NCBI RefSeq assembly: GCF_000717175.1
Contig: NZ_JNYD01000035.1
Coordinates: 1 to 64,000 of the forward strand
DNA length: 64,000 nucleotides
Direction: 5' to 3'
Source: Pseudonocardia autotrophica
GTDB taxonomy: Bacteria > Actinomycetota > Actinomycetes > Mycobacteriales > Pseudonocardiaceae
The position numbers and the translations under genes are program-made. Below the pieces are notes generated by a model that worked only from the letters and a program-made list of their open reading frames with translations, was not told where the DNA came from and ran no database searches. Positions 48,430-56,771 of the stretch are shown piece by piece (position 1 is the first letter of the stretch; each line of letters opens with the position of its first letter).

Positions 48430-49173
48430 GTGACCGACACCCCCATGATCCGCATGGCCGCGGTGGACAAGCACTTCGGCGAGCTGCACGTGCTCAAGGA
48501 CATCAACCTGGAGGTCGAGCGCGGTCAGGTGGTGGTCGTGCTGGGTCCCTCGGGCTCCGGCAAGTCCACCCTGTGCCGCACGATCAACCGGCTGGAGCCG
48601 GTCGACTCCGGGACCATCGAGGTCGACGGCCGCGCGCTCCCCGCCGAGGGCAAGGCGCTGGCCGGCCTGCGGGCCGACGTCGGGATGGTGTTCCAGAGCT
48701 TCAACCTGTTCGCGCACAAGACCGTGGTCGAGAACGTCATGCTCGCGCCGCTCAAGGTGCGCAGGCAGGACAAGGCGGCCGCCGAGAAGAACGCCGTGCG
48801 GCTGCTCGAGCGGGTCGGGATCGCGAACCAGAAGGACAAGTACCCGGCGCAGCTCTCCGGCGGCCAGCAGCAGCGCGTGGCGATCGCCCGGGCGCTGGCG
48901 ATGGACCCGAAGGTCATGCTGTTCGACGAGCCGACCTCCGCGCTGGACCCCGAGATGGTCCAGGAGGTGCTCGACGTCATGACCGGCCTCGCCAAGGACG
49001 GCATGACGATGCTCGTGGTCACCCACGAGATGGGCTTCGCCCGCCGCGCGGCGCACCGCGTGGTCTTCATGGCCGACGGCGAGATCGTCGAGGACTCCAC
49101 TCCAGACGACTTCTTCACCAACCCGTCGAGCGACCGCGCCAAGGACTTCCTCGGGAAGATCCTCACCCACTGA
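48430..49173 (+). CDS. gluA: Glutamate ABC transporter, ATP-binding protein
   Basis: A 247-residue ABC ATPase of the polar amino acid class: Walker [12 protein letters not shown]-loop [13 protein letters not shown], signature [15 protein letters not shown], Walker [17 protein letters not shown] and switch histidine [10 protein letters not shown]. The gene order ATPase, binding protein, two permeases is that of Corynebacterium gluABCD. GTG at 48430 follows TGGAGG; the frame is open further upstream without similarity. Confidence 0.93.
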   Translation: MTDTPMIRMAAVDKHFGELHVLKDINLEVERGQVVVVLGPSGSGKSTLCRTINRLEPVDSGTIEVDGRALPAEGKALAGLRADVGMVFQSFNLFAHKTVVENVMLAPLKVRRQDKAAAEKNAVRLLERVGIANQKDKYPAQLSGGQQQRVAIARALAMDPKVMLFDEPTSALDPEMVQEVLDVMTGLAKDGMTMLVVTHEMGFARRAAHRVVFMADGEIVEDSTPDDFFTNPSSDRAKDFLGKILTH

Positions 49174-49205
49174 CGCCCGCTCCCCTCGAACCGACAGGAG
49201 ATCCG

Positions 49206-50099
49206 ATGAAGTTGCGTGCCCTCGTGGTGGGGCTGGCCGCGGCCGCCCTCACCCTGACCGCCTGCGGCCAGTCGGGGAGCCCCGGCGGCTCCTCCGGCGG
49301 TCCCGTGGTCTCCGAGGCCCCGGCGGCAGGCGTCCAGGTTCCCGACTCGGCGACCTTCGCCGCCATGCAGCAGCGCGGCCGCGTCGTCATCGGTGTCAAG
49401 GACGACCAGCCCGGCCTGGGCTTCAAGGACGCCACCACGGGCGAGTACTCCGGCTTCGACATCGAGATCGCCCGGCTCGTCGCCGCGAAGCTCGGCTACG
49501 GCACGGACAAGATCGACTACAAGACGGTCCCGTCCGCGGCCCGCGAGGACGCGATCTCCCGCGGCGAGGTCGACTACTACGTCGGCACCTACACGATCAA
49601 CGACAACCGCAAGAAGCGCGTGTCGTTCGCCGGCCCGTACTTCGTCGCCGGCCAGGGCCTGCTCGTCCGCTCCGACGAGACCGCGATCACCGGCAAGGAC
49701 ACCCTGAAGGGCAAGAAGGTCTGCTCGGTGACCGGCTCGACGCCGATCCAGCGGGTCCGGGACCAGGGCCTGACCGAGCCGGAGAACATCGTCGAGTTCC
49801 AGACCTACACGCAGTGCGTGGACCAGCTGCTGTCCAAGCAGGTCGACGCCGTCACCACGGACGACGCGATCCTCAAGGGCTACGCCGCGCAGCAGCCCGA
49901 CAAGCTCAAGGTCGTGGGCGAGACCTTCTCGACCGAGCCGTACGGCATCGGCCTGAACCACGACGACGCCGCGCTGCGCAACAAGATCAACGACATTCTG
50001 CAGGCCTCGTACGACGACGGCACCTGGCAGAAGATCTACGACAACACCCTCGGCAAGTCCGGCTCGCCGGCCTCGCCGCCCGCGCTGCAGCGGTACTGA
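49206..50099 (+). CDS. gluB: Glutamate ABC transporter, substrate-binding lipoprotein
   Basis: A 297-residue amino acid-binding lipoprotein with lipobox LTAC (C20). The mature part has RGRVVIGVKDDQPGLGFKDA, the ligand-binding GFDIEIARLVAAKLGY and SRGEVDYYVGTYTINDNRK, as in GluB-type proteins. ACAGGAG precedes the ATG. A strong hairpin follows the stop and probably lowers transcription of the permease genes, so more binding protein than permease would be made. Confidence 0.93.
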   Translation: MKLRALVVGLAAAALTLTACGQSGSPGGSSGGPVVSEAPAAGVQVPDSATFAAMQQRGRVVIGVKDDQPGLGFKDATTGEYSGFDIEIARLVAAKLGYGTDKIDYKTVPSAAREDAISRGEVDYYVGTYTINDNRKKRVSFAGPYFVAGQGLLVRSDETAITGKDTLKGKKVCSVTGSTPIQRVRDQGLTEPENIVEFQTYTQCVDQLLSKQVDAVTTDDAILKGYAAQQPDKLKVVGETFSTEPYGIGLNHDDAALRNKINDILQASYDDGTWQKIYDNTLGKSGSPASPPALQRY

Positions 50100-50105
50100 T
50101 CCGAT

Positions 50106-50147
50106 CCGGCCGGGGCGGCTCCTGACCACCAGGACCGCCCCGGCCGG
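50106..50147 (+). terminator. Hairpin (attenuator) between gluB and gluC
   Basis: CCGGCCGGGGCGG pairs with CCGCCCCGGCCGG (13 bp), and inside it TCCTG pairs with CAGGA around a 5-base loop, with one bulged C. The sequence CGTCTTTCGT follows. Its place between gluB and gluC fits a partial terminator or an mRNA-stabilising structure. Confidence 0.7.
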
Positions 50148-50188
50148 CGTCTTTCGTCCGAGAGCTCCGCCGGAGGGGTGGGCCCGCC

Positions 50189-50836
50189 GTGAACGTCCTG
50201 CTGGACAACATCGACCTCTACGCCCGGGGCTTCCTCGGCACCATCGAACTGTTCGTCGTGTCGGCGATCGGCTCGCTGATCCTCGGGGCCCTCCTGGCGG
50301 CGATGCGCGTCAGCCCGGTGCCGATCCTGCGGGCGTTCGGCACTGTCTACGTCAACATCCTGCGCAACACCCCGCTCACGCTGGTGATCTTCTTCTTCGC
50401 GTTCGCGTACCCGCGGCTGGAGATCGCCGATCTCTCCTACTTCACCCGCGCCTGCATCGGCCTGATCCTCTACACGGCCGCCTTCGTCTGCGAGGTCATC
50501 CGGTCCGGCGTCAACACGGTGCCGGTCGGGCAGGCCGAGGCCTCCCGCGCGCTGGGCTTCACCTTCACCCAGACGCTGTCGCAGGTCGTGCTCCCGCAGG
50601 CGGTGCGCAACGTCGTCCCGCCACTGGCCAACATCCAGATCGCGCTGCTCAAGAACACCACGATCGCCGCGGGCTTCTCGGTCACCGAGGCCGGCGGGAT
50701 CTACCAGGCGCTGTCGGAGCGCGGCGCCAACGTCTTCGTCGGCCTGCTGTGGGTCGCCGTCGGCTTCCTCATCCTGGTCGTGCCGCTGACGCTGCTGCAG
50801 CGCAACCTGGACCGGCGCTGGAGCACCGCGCGATGA
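50189..50836 (+). CDS. gluC: Glutamate ABC transporter, permease 1
   Basis: A 215-residue amino acid permease of the HisMQ type, with about five helices. The EAA loop is seen in QAEASRALGFTFTQTLSQVV with LPQAVRNVVPPLANIQIALL after it. GTG start at 50189. The stop overlaps the start of a 34-codon micro-ORF. Confidence 0.92.
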   Translation: MNVLLDNIDLYARGFLGTIELFVVSAIGSLILGALLAAMRVSPVPILRAFGTVYVNILRNTPLTLVIFFFAFAYPRLEIADLSYFTRACIGLILYTAAFVCEVIRSGVNTVPVGQAEASRALGFTFTQTLSQVVLPQAVRNVVPPLANIQIALLKNTTIAAGFSVTEAGGIYQALSERGANVFVGLLWVAVGFLILVVPLTLLQRNLDRRWSTAR

Positions 50837-50937
50837 GCGCGCATCAGCTCGGCGCGGTGAGCGCGCACCAGCTCGGCACGATGAGCCGCCGATCCCTCCC
50901 CGCCCCGTCCGCGCCGCACACCGGGAGCGCCTCGTGA
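50833..50937 (+). CDS. Coupled 34-residue micro-ORF of 24-bp repeats
   Basis: Starts in ATGA at the gluC stop and ends in GTGA at the gluD start, so it is linked to both by overlapping codons. The first 16 codons are two copies of a 24-bp repeat (50833-50856 and 50857-50880) giving SAHQLGAV and SAHQLGTM; a third partial copy starts at 50881. The ribosome site of gluD (GGGAG) lies inside it. The peptide matches nothing I know. It may exist only to carry ribosomes from gluC to gluD, or it may be a chance expansion. Confidence 0.5.
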   Translation: MSAHQLGAVSAHQLGTMSRRSLPAPSAPHTGSAS

Positions 50938-51803
50938 CCGCCGTCCTCTACGACATCCCCGGCCCCCGGGCCCGGGTGCGCAACACGCTGTTCGGCGTCG
51001 TCGGCACCCTCGTCGTGCTGGGGATCCTCGCGTTCGTGATCTACCGCTTCGCGGTGACCGGGCAGTTCGACCCGCGGCTGTGGAGCTGGATCACCTACGT
51101 CAACATCCAGTACCTGCTGCTGGGCGCGCTGGGGAACACGCTGAAGGCCTTCGCGGCGGCCGCGGTGCTGTCGCTGCTGTTCGGGGCGGTCTTCGCCGCC
51201 GGCCGGATGTCCGACCACCGGTGGGTCAGCCGGGTCTCTGCGACGATCGTGGAGTTCTTCCGCGCCGTCCCGCTGCTGGTGCTGATCTTCATCCTGTTCT
51301 TCGGCGTCTCGCGCGGGCTCGGCGTGAACATCTCGGCCTACTGGGCCGTGGTGCTCGGCCTCATGCTCTACAACGGCTCCGTGCTCGCCGAGGTGTTCCG
51401 GGCGGGCGTGCGCGCGCTGCCCCGCGGGCAGTCGGAGGCCGCGTACGCGCTGGGCATGCGCAAGACGCAGGTCATGACGAACGTGCTGCTGCCGCAGGCG
51501 CTGCGCGCGATGCTGCCGACGATCCTGAGCCAGCTCGTCGTGGTGCTCAAGGACACCGCGCTCGGCTTCATCATCCTGTACCAGGAGCTGCTCTACCAGG
51601 CGCGCTTCCTCGGCAGCCAGGGTCAGCTCGGCGCCCCGATCCTGCAGGTCGCGATGGTGGTCGCGGTCATCTACATCGCGATGTGCCTGATCCTCTCGGG
51701 GCTGTCCAAGCTGCTGGAGAAGCGGCTGCGGAAGAGCCCGCGGGGCGGCGCGGCGGCGGCCGACGAGGCCGAGCGCGAGGAGGAGTACGCGGCGACCCTC
51801 TAG
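50934..51803 (+). CDS. gluD: Glutamate ABC transporter, permease 2
   Basis: A 289-residue permease of the HisMQ type. The EAA loop reads QSEAAYALGMRKTQVMTNVL followed by LPQALRAMLPTILSQLVVVL. The C-terminal tail is charged. GTG at 50934 follows GGGAG by 7 bases. Its stop shares the sequence CTAG with the stop of the convergent peptidase gene. Confidence 0.92.
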   Translation: MTAVLYDIPGPRARVRNTLFGVVGTLVVLGILAFVIYRFAVTGQFDPRLWSWITYVNIQYLLLGALGNTLKAFAAAAVLSLLFGAVFAAGRMSDHRWVSRVSATIVEFFRAVPLLVLIFILFFGVSRGLGVNISAYWAVVLGLMLYNGSVLAEVFRAGVRALPRGQSEAAYALGMRKTQVMTNVLLPQALRAMLPTILSQLVVVLKDTALGFIILYQELLYQARFLGSQGQLGAPILQVAMVVAVIYIAMCLILSGLSKLLEKRLRKSPRGGAAAADEAEREEEYAATL

Positions 51804-53872
51804 GGACGTCGGGCGGATCGGCCGCCGCGGTCTCGGCGCCCGGACGACCCCTCCCGGTCCCCTGCCTGCTCGCCGCCACGCAGGTTCTCCACCCGCACCG
51901 GCTCGATCCCCTCGGCGTCGGGCAGCGCGAAGCCGTACACCTGGGCGTAGAAGCTCAGCTCGGCGTCGAGGGCGCGGCGGATGTTCTCCGACCGCCGGAA
52001 GCCGTGCTGCTCCCCGGGGAACAGCAGGTAGGCCACGGGCACGTGCCGGGCCCGGAGCGCGTCGACGATCGCCTCGGACTGGTTCGGCGGGACGATCGCG
52101 TCCTCCGCGCCCTGCAGCACGATCAGCGGGGTGTGGAACAGCTCGACGTGCCGGATCGGCGAGCGCTCGACGTACACCTCGCGGGCCGCGGGGTACGGCC
52201 CGACCAGACCGTCGAGGTAGCGGCTCTCGAACTTGTGGGTGTCCGCGGCCAGCGCCTCCAGGTCGGCGACGCCGAAGTGGTCCGCCCCCGCCGAGAACGG
52301 GGTGTCCTCGCGGGCCAGCGCGGCGAGGGTGGTGTACCCGCCGGCCGAGCCGCCCCGGATCGCCAGGCGCTCGCCGTCGACCCGCCCCGTCGCCGCCAGG
52401 TACCGCGCTGCGGCCAGGCAGTCCGCGACGTCGACGATCCCCCAGGCGCCCTTCAGCACCTCCCGGTACGCGCGACCGAAGCCGGTGGAGCCGCCGTAGT
52501 TGACGTCGACGACCCCGAACCCGCGGCTGGTCCAGTACTGCACGCCGACCGACAGCACCGGCATGGCCGCCGCGGTCGGCCCGCCGTGGATCATGACGAG
52601 CAGCGGCGGCAGGGCACCCTCCGGCGCGGCGACCTCGGGGTTGGCCGGCGGGTAGTAGAGCGCGTGCGCGGTCCGCCGCGCCCCCTCGCCGTCGACCGAC
52701 GGGAAGGAGATCGACTCGGGGACGGAGAGGTAGCCGTCGTCGACGCCGAGCTCGCGGGGCGCACGCAGGGTCTCCACGTCGCCGTCGACGCTGACGACGT
52801 GCACGCCGGGCTCCTCCGTGGGCGTCCCGGCGACGACGAGCACGCTGCCGACCCCGTACGGCACCACCGAGGCGACGGCCGAGAACGGCAGGTCGAGCTC
52901 GGTGAACTCGCCGTCGGGCTCCCGGACGGCCAGCCCGTCGTACCCCTTGCTCCAGCGCGCGAACACGACCCGGCCGCCCGGCAGCACGGCGAAGCGCGAG
53001 GTGCCCAGCTGCCAGCCGGGGACGCCGATCTCCGCGTCGAGCACCACGACCGGCTCGATGTCGCGCCCGGGCAGCCAGCGGTAGAGGTTCCACCAGCCGG
53101 TGCGGTCGGAGAGGAACCAGAGCGACCCGTCCGGCTGCCAGCGCGGCTCGGAGACCGACTCCCCCGGCCCGCCGGCGATGATCGCCTCGTCCCCGGTCTC
53201 GAGGTTGCGGCCCATCAGCACCGTGTCGTCCCACGGCATGGACGGGTGGTCCCACTGGACCCACACCAGGCGCACGCCGTCGGGCGACAGGCGCGGGCTG
53301 GTCACGAAGTCCGGCCCGGTGACCAGCACCTCGGGCTCCGACGGCCGGTCCGCCGCCAGCCGGACGATCTCGTTGCGGACGGCCGCGGCGCCGCCCTCCG
53401 GCGCGTGCCGCTCGCGGATCGCGAGGATCGCCGAGCCGTCCGGCGTGACGAACCCGTCCGCGTAGCGGTCCGCCCGCGGGAACGCCGGCCCCGGCGTGAG
53501 CGGCTCCGGCGCGCCGCCGGGCGCGAGCCGGTACAGCCGCTGGTCGGTCCAGTTGGCGAACCAGACCACCCCGTCGCGCACCCACCACGCGCCGCCGCCG
53601 TACTCGTGGACGCCGGTGCGCGCGTCGAACCCCTCGGGCAGCAGGTCGGTGACGGCGCCGTCGGGCGTGCGGCGCACCAGCTGGGTGCGGCCCCCCTCGG
53701 TGGGCCGCGACTCGGCCCAGACCACCGTGTCGCCGTCCGTCCGCGCGCCGGACAGCCGCACCGAGGCCTCGACGACGAGCGCGGACGTGATCGGGGTCGG
53801 CCAGGAGCCGAAGGGCAGCACGGCGGGCGGGGTGTCGTGCCCGGGGGTCGGCGGAGCGGCGTGCGCGGTCAC
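51800..53872 (-). CDS. Prolyl oligopeptidase family (S9) peptidase
   Basis: A 690-residue cytoplasmic serine peptidase: an N-terminal beta-propeller (blades such as PRWQPDGSLWFLSDRTGWWN) and a C-terminal alpha/beta-hydrolase domain with S509 in RGGSAGGYTTL, aspartate in LQGAEDAIVPP and histidine in PGEQHGFR. It resembles dipeptidyl aminopeptidase/acylaminoacyl peptidases. GTG at 53872 is the likely start. The last 20 or so residues (Arg/Gly/Ser-rich) are encoded by copy 2 of the 50-bp dispersed repeat and do not look like native family sequence. Confidence 0.88.
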   Translation of the reverse strand: MTAHAAPPTPGHDTPPAVLPFGSWPTPITSALVVEASVRLSGARTDGDTVVWAESRPTEGGRTQLVRRTPDGAVTDLLPEGFDARTGVHEYGGGAWWVRDGVVWFANWTDQRLYRLAPGGAPEPLTPGPAFPRADRYADGFVTPDGSAILAIRERHAPEGGAAAVRNEIVRLAADRPSEPEVLVTGPDFVTSPRLSPDGVRLVWVQWDHPSMPWDDTVLMGRNLETGDEAIIAGGPGESVSEPRWQPDGSLWFLSDRTGWWNLYRWLPGRDIEPVVVLDAEIGVPGWQLGTSRFAVLPGGRVVFARWSKGYDGLAVREPDGEFTELDLPFSAVASVVPYGVGSVLVVAGTPTEEPGVHVVSVDGDVETLRAPRELGVDDGYLSVPESISFPSVDGEGARRTAHALYYPPANPEVAAPEGALPPLLVMIHGGPTAAAMPVLSVGVQYWTSRGFGVVDVNYGGSTGFGRAYREVLKGAWGIVDVADCLAAARYLAATGRVDGERLAIRGGSAGGYTTLAALAREDTPFSAGADHFGVADLEALAADTHKFESRYLDGLVGPYPAAREVYVERSPIRHVELFHTPLIVLQGAEDAIVPPNQSEAIVDALRARHVPVAYLLFPGEQHGFRRSENIRRALDAELSFYAQVYGFALPDAEGIEPVRVENLRGGEQAGDREGSSGRRDRGGRSARRP
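51803..51852 (+). repeat. 50-bp dispersed repeat, copy 2
   Basis: 45 of 50 positions agree with 11490-11539, with an identical stretch from 51822 to 51846. It begins right at the gluD stop codon and provides the 3' end of the peptidase gene on the other strand. Confidence 0.75.
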
Positions 53873-53939
53873 GCCCGCAACGCTAGTGCCCGCCCCCGAC
53901 ACTCCGCGATCACCCGCGGCGAACGGGGGTGTCGCGGGC

Positions 53940-54560
53940 AGGGGCATCGCGCGGGCTCGTCAGGGCACGGGTGGCGTCAGGGCATGGGCACCGGCAGAAC
54001 GCGGGCGTAGTCCACGGCGCGCCGTTGTCAAGCGCAGGCAGATCGGAGCGCCGGCGCCGTGGAAGCGCTGGTACGTCGGGAGCGCGGCACGGTGGGAGCG
54101 GGGCACGGGTGGGAGCGGCACGGTGGGGGCACGGTGAGAGCGCGGCACGGTGGGGGCACGGTGAGAGCGCGGCACGGTGAGAGCGCGGCACGGTGAGAGC
54201 GCGGCACGGTGAGAGCGCGGCACGGTGAGAGCGCAGCACGGTGAGAGCGCGGCACGGTGAGAGCGCGGCACGGTGAGAGCGCCGGCAAGGCGCAGGCGTC
54301 GTCCACGGCGCGCGATTGTCGGGCGCCGGCACGGTGGGAGCGCCGGCACGGTGGGAGCGCCGGCACGCTCAGGGCGCACGGGCGTTGTCAGGGCGGAGGA
54401 ACGGTCAGGGCGCGGGCACCTCACCGCGCAGGAGTTCTCAGGCGCGAGCGCCGGCAGAGCACGGGCATCGACAGGGCGTGGATGGTGTCAGGACACGGGC
54501 ACCGCCAGAACACGGGCACCATCACGGCGCAGGCGTCGTCAGGCGCGGGCACGGGAACCC
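53940..54560. repeat. Degenerate repeat region
   Basis: About 620 bases of non-coding DNA built from related short units. GTCAGGGCATGGGCACCGG (53977) recurs as GTCAGGACACGGGCACCGC (54487), each followed by CAGAAC; GTCCACGGCGCGC occurs at 54010 and 54301. The centre is the 16-bp array at 54157-54284. Open frames across it are by-products of the repeats and encode no recognisable protein. Confidence 0.75.
54157..54284. repeat. 16-bp minisatellite, eight near-perfect copies
   Basis: The unit CACGGTGAGAGCGCGG is repeated head to tail eight times, with one G-to-A change in the fifth copy and a change at the end of the last. A further copy lies at 54130-54145, separated by CACGGTGGGGG. There are no spacers, so it is not a CRISPR array. 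Confidence 0.9.
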
Positions 54561-54902
54561 TCAGGGCGTGGGTGGTCGGCCGCGCGTACGGAGTGCCGTG
54601 CGGAGCAGCCCGACTGCGCGCCGCAGCTCCCCCGGCCGCAGCACGGGCAGTATCCCCACGGCCCCGGACAGGCCCGTCCACCAGCGCACCTGCCCGTCGG
54701 TGCGCAGGACCCCGACGGCGGGCGTGCGGCACCCCGAGACCGCCGCGGGCAGGTTCGGATAGATCTCGGCGAGCCGCGGCTCGGTGCAGGGCCGCACCTT
54801 CACCTTCACGGTCACGCAGTCGGGCAGCTCCCGCGCGATGCGGGAGCAGTGCGGGCAGGCGACGTCGTAGACCACCACCAGCTCCCGCACCGCACGCGTC
54901 AC
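54561..54902 (-). CDS. Thioredoxin-fold DCC-like thiol protein
   Basis: A 113-residue protein with YDVACPHCSRIARELP near the N-terminus, a CxxC redox motif in the context of the DCC/DUF393 or glutaredoxin-like families. A later GCRTPAVGVL resembles the cis-proline strand of thioredoxin folds. No signal peptide, so it should act in the cytoplasm. The partner is unknown. GTG at 54902 follows GGAGGAG at a long spacing; the frame is open upstream, so the start is uncertain. Confidence 0.65.
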   Translation of the reverse strand: MTRAVRELVVVYDVACPHCSRIARELPDCVTVKVKVRPCTEPRLAEIYPNLPAAVSGCRTPAVGVLRTDGQVRWWTGLSGAVGILPVLRPGELRRAVGLLRTALRTRGRPPTP

Positions 54903-55013
54903 CACCGAAGGATCTCCTCCCGCGCCCCCGGCCCGGGATCGGGGTCGACCCGGATCCCGGGAGGTGCGGGGCCGCGTAGCGTGGGGACTACCGCGCGGAC
55001 AGGAGGCACCGAC

Positions 55014-55388
55014 ATGAGCCGGCCCGACGACCCACGCCCCGCCGACCCCACCGCCGACGTCACCGCCGACCCGGCCGCCGGGCCCGCGGACGCCGAGTCC
55101 GAGCCGATCGACGCCGAGATCGTCGAGACGGAGACGGCGGGAACGTCGCCGGTGCCCGTCGCCCCGCCTGCACCCGGCACCCCGACCGCCGCGGGCTACA
55201 CCGACGAGGGCGTGCCCACGCTCGACTACGTCCGGGACAAGATCGAAAGCCGCGCCGCAACGGCCGCCGGCTGGCAGGAGCTCACGGGCGATACCGAGGC
55301 CGGGCGGGACGTCGAGGAGAAGTTCGCCGAGCGGGAGCAGAAGGCCAAGGACCGCCTCGAGGAGATCCGCCGCTCCATGGGCCTGTAG
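55014..55388 (+). CDS. Hypothetical acidic protein with C-terminal helix
   Basis: A 124-residue soluble protein. Residues 1-60 are Asp/Ala/Pro-rich and disordered (ADPTADVTADPAAGPAD). The C-terminal half is helical and charged (PTLDYVRDKIESRAATAAGW, REQKAKDRLEEIRRSMGL) and could form a coiled coil. AGGAGG precedes the ATG. I do not recognise the family. It is divergent from the DCC-like gene. Confidence 0.65.
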   Translation: MSRPDDPRPADPTADVTADPAAGPADAESEPIDAEIVETETAGTSPVPVAPPAPGTPTAAGYTDEGVPTLDYVRDKIESRAATAAGWQELTGDTEAGRDVEEKFAEREQKAKDRLEEIRRSMGL

Positions 55389-55401
55389 CCCCGCAGTGCC
55401 T

Positions 55402-56660
55402 TCTTGATCATGAACCGAGTGCCTCCACGGCAGCTCGACCCGCCGGCAGTACACCGCACCGCCGATCTTGCCGCCGATGATCGCCAGTCCAGTGCACTGG
55501 CGGCGAGTGCGCCGGTGGCCGACTGCGCCACGCTCGAGCGCCGACGACTGTGCTGGCGCTCGCATGCGCTGCCGGTCAACTGCGTTGGCGGTTGACTGGC
55601 GGGCGGTCGGGTGCGCCGGCGGTCGGGTGCGCCGGCGATCGGGTGCGCTGCCGGTTCGAGCGCGCTGCCGGTTCGAGCGCGCTGCCGGTTCGAGCGACCG
55701 GCCAAGCGATCGCGCCAGCTCCCACACCTGTTCCGAGGCGCCGCACCCGCCGGGCGCCGGTCTCGCACCCAGAAGGTCGGCGGTACAGGTCGTCGACAGG
55801 GTGTGCCGCGCACGACGGGTGTGCGACCCGATGCGCGACGGCCCCTGCACACGAGTCGTACACAGCCGGTACCCGCTCCGCTCGACCCGAGGTCCCTGTG
55901 CGGCACGTCGTGATCAGCGATCGCGTGCGCGCACGGCAGCTCGGTCCGCCCGCACTGCACCGGACTGCCGATCATGCCGCTGGTGATCACCAGTCGAGTG
56001 CACGAGCGGTGGAGCGACCCGGCCGGGCGATCGCGACAGCTCCAGGCCGTCCCGCACGGGCAACCACCGGCACGAGTCGCAGGTGTGGGACCGCCCCATC
56101 GGCTGTGCGGCACGTCGTGATCAGCGATCGCGTGCGCCCACGGCAGCTCGGTCCGCCCGCACTGCACCGGACCGCCGATCATGCCGCTGGTGATCACCAG
56201 TCGAGTGCACGCGCGGTGGAGCGACCCGGCCGGGCGCTCCCAACGGCTTCAGACCGTCCCTCACTGCACACCCGCCGGCGCGAGTCCGTGCGCTCGTCGT
56301 GATCAGCGACTACGTACACTTCATGCCGCTGGTGCACACCAGTCGAGTGCACGCGCGGTCGAGGGACCCGGCCGGGCGCTCCCAACGGCTTCAGACCGTC
56401 CCTCACTGCACACCCGCCGGCGCGAGTCCGTGCGCTCGTCGTGATCAGCGACTGTCCGACGTCCCCGCCGCACGATCGCGGCGCCTCCACACCCGTTCCG
56501 GCACAGCAGTCGTGAGTCGCGGGTGTGGCACGCCGTCCATCGGCCGGCGGCTCGTCGTGATCCCCAGTCACGTGCGCCCACGGCAGCGCAGCACGCCGCC
56601 ACCGCACCGAGTCGCCGATCTTGTCGCCGGTGATCGCCGTCCGAGTGCACCGGAGGCCGC
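55402..56660 (-). repeat. Repeat island with four 67-bp family units
   Basis: No gene is recognisable between 55389 and 56771. On the minus strand the island has four full 67-bp units at 55402-55468, 55908-55974, 56115-56181 and 56555-56621, the same family as at 18089 and 18226. Each is preceded on the minus strand by a related 29-base block containing GTGCACTCGACTGGTGATC in the best copies. TGATCAGCGA starts also occur at 56300 and 56442 as truncated units. A 114-bp block at 56198-56311 recurs at 56340-56453 with two differences. Open frames here follow the repeats and encode nothing known. Confidence 0.85.
55603..55699. repeat. Short tandem repeats inside the island
   Basis: GGTCGGGTGCGCCGGC-type 16-bp units (three copies with small changes) pass into GGTTCGAGCGCGCTGCC 17-bp units (three copies, the last cut short). 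They lie between the first and second 67-bp units of the island. Confidence 0.75.
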
Positions 56661-56726
56661 GCGGCCGCCACGAGAGACACCGGCCGACCGTCGGCGGAGG
56701 ACGTGTTTCCCCAGCTCGTCCCGGGT

Positions 56727-56768
56727 CGTGAGTGGCAAGTGCCCCTCTAGGGGCACCTGCCACTCACG
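56727..56768 (-). terminator. Long hairpin after the first sdhB
   Basis: CGTGAGTGGCA pairs with TGCCACTCACG (11 bp), then after one mismatch GTGCCCC pairs with GGGGCAC around TCTA. It begins 3 bases beyond the sdhB stop codon and should act as its terminator. Confidence 0.75.
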
Positions 56769-56771
56769 GGG

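Noticed and set aside
50749..50937. 62-codon gene starting at 50749
   Set aside because: The part before 50833 overlaps gluC in another frame and has no ribosome site; only the repeat-bearing 34 codons that start at the gluC stop are worth keeping.
54130..54285. CRISPR-like array
   Set aside because: The 16-bp units touch each other with no unique spacers, and no cas gene is present in the window.
55226..56197. Long open frame on the minus strand through the repeat island
   Set aside because: It reads the 67-bp units in a constant frame by chance of their spacing, gives repeated low-complexity sequence, has no ribosome site and overlaps the real gene ending at 55388.
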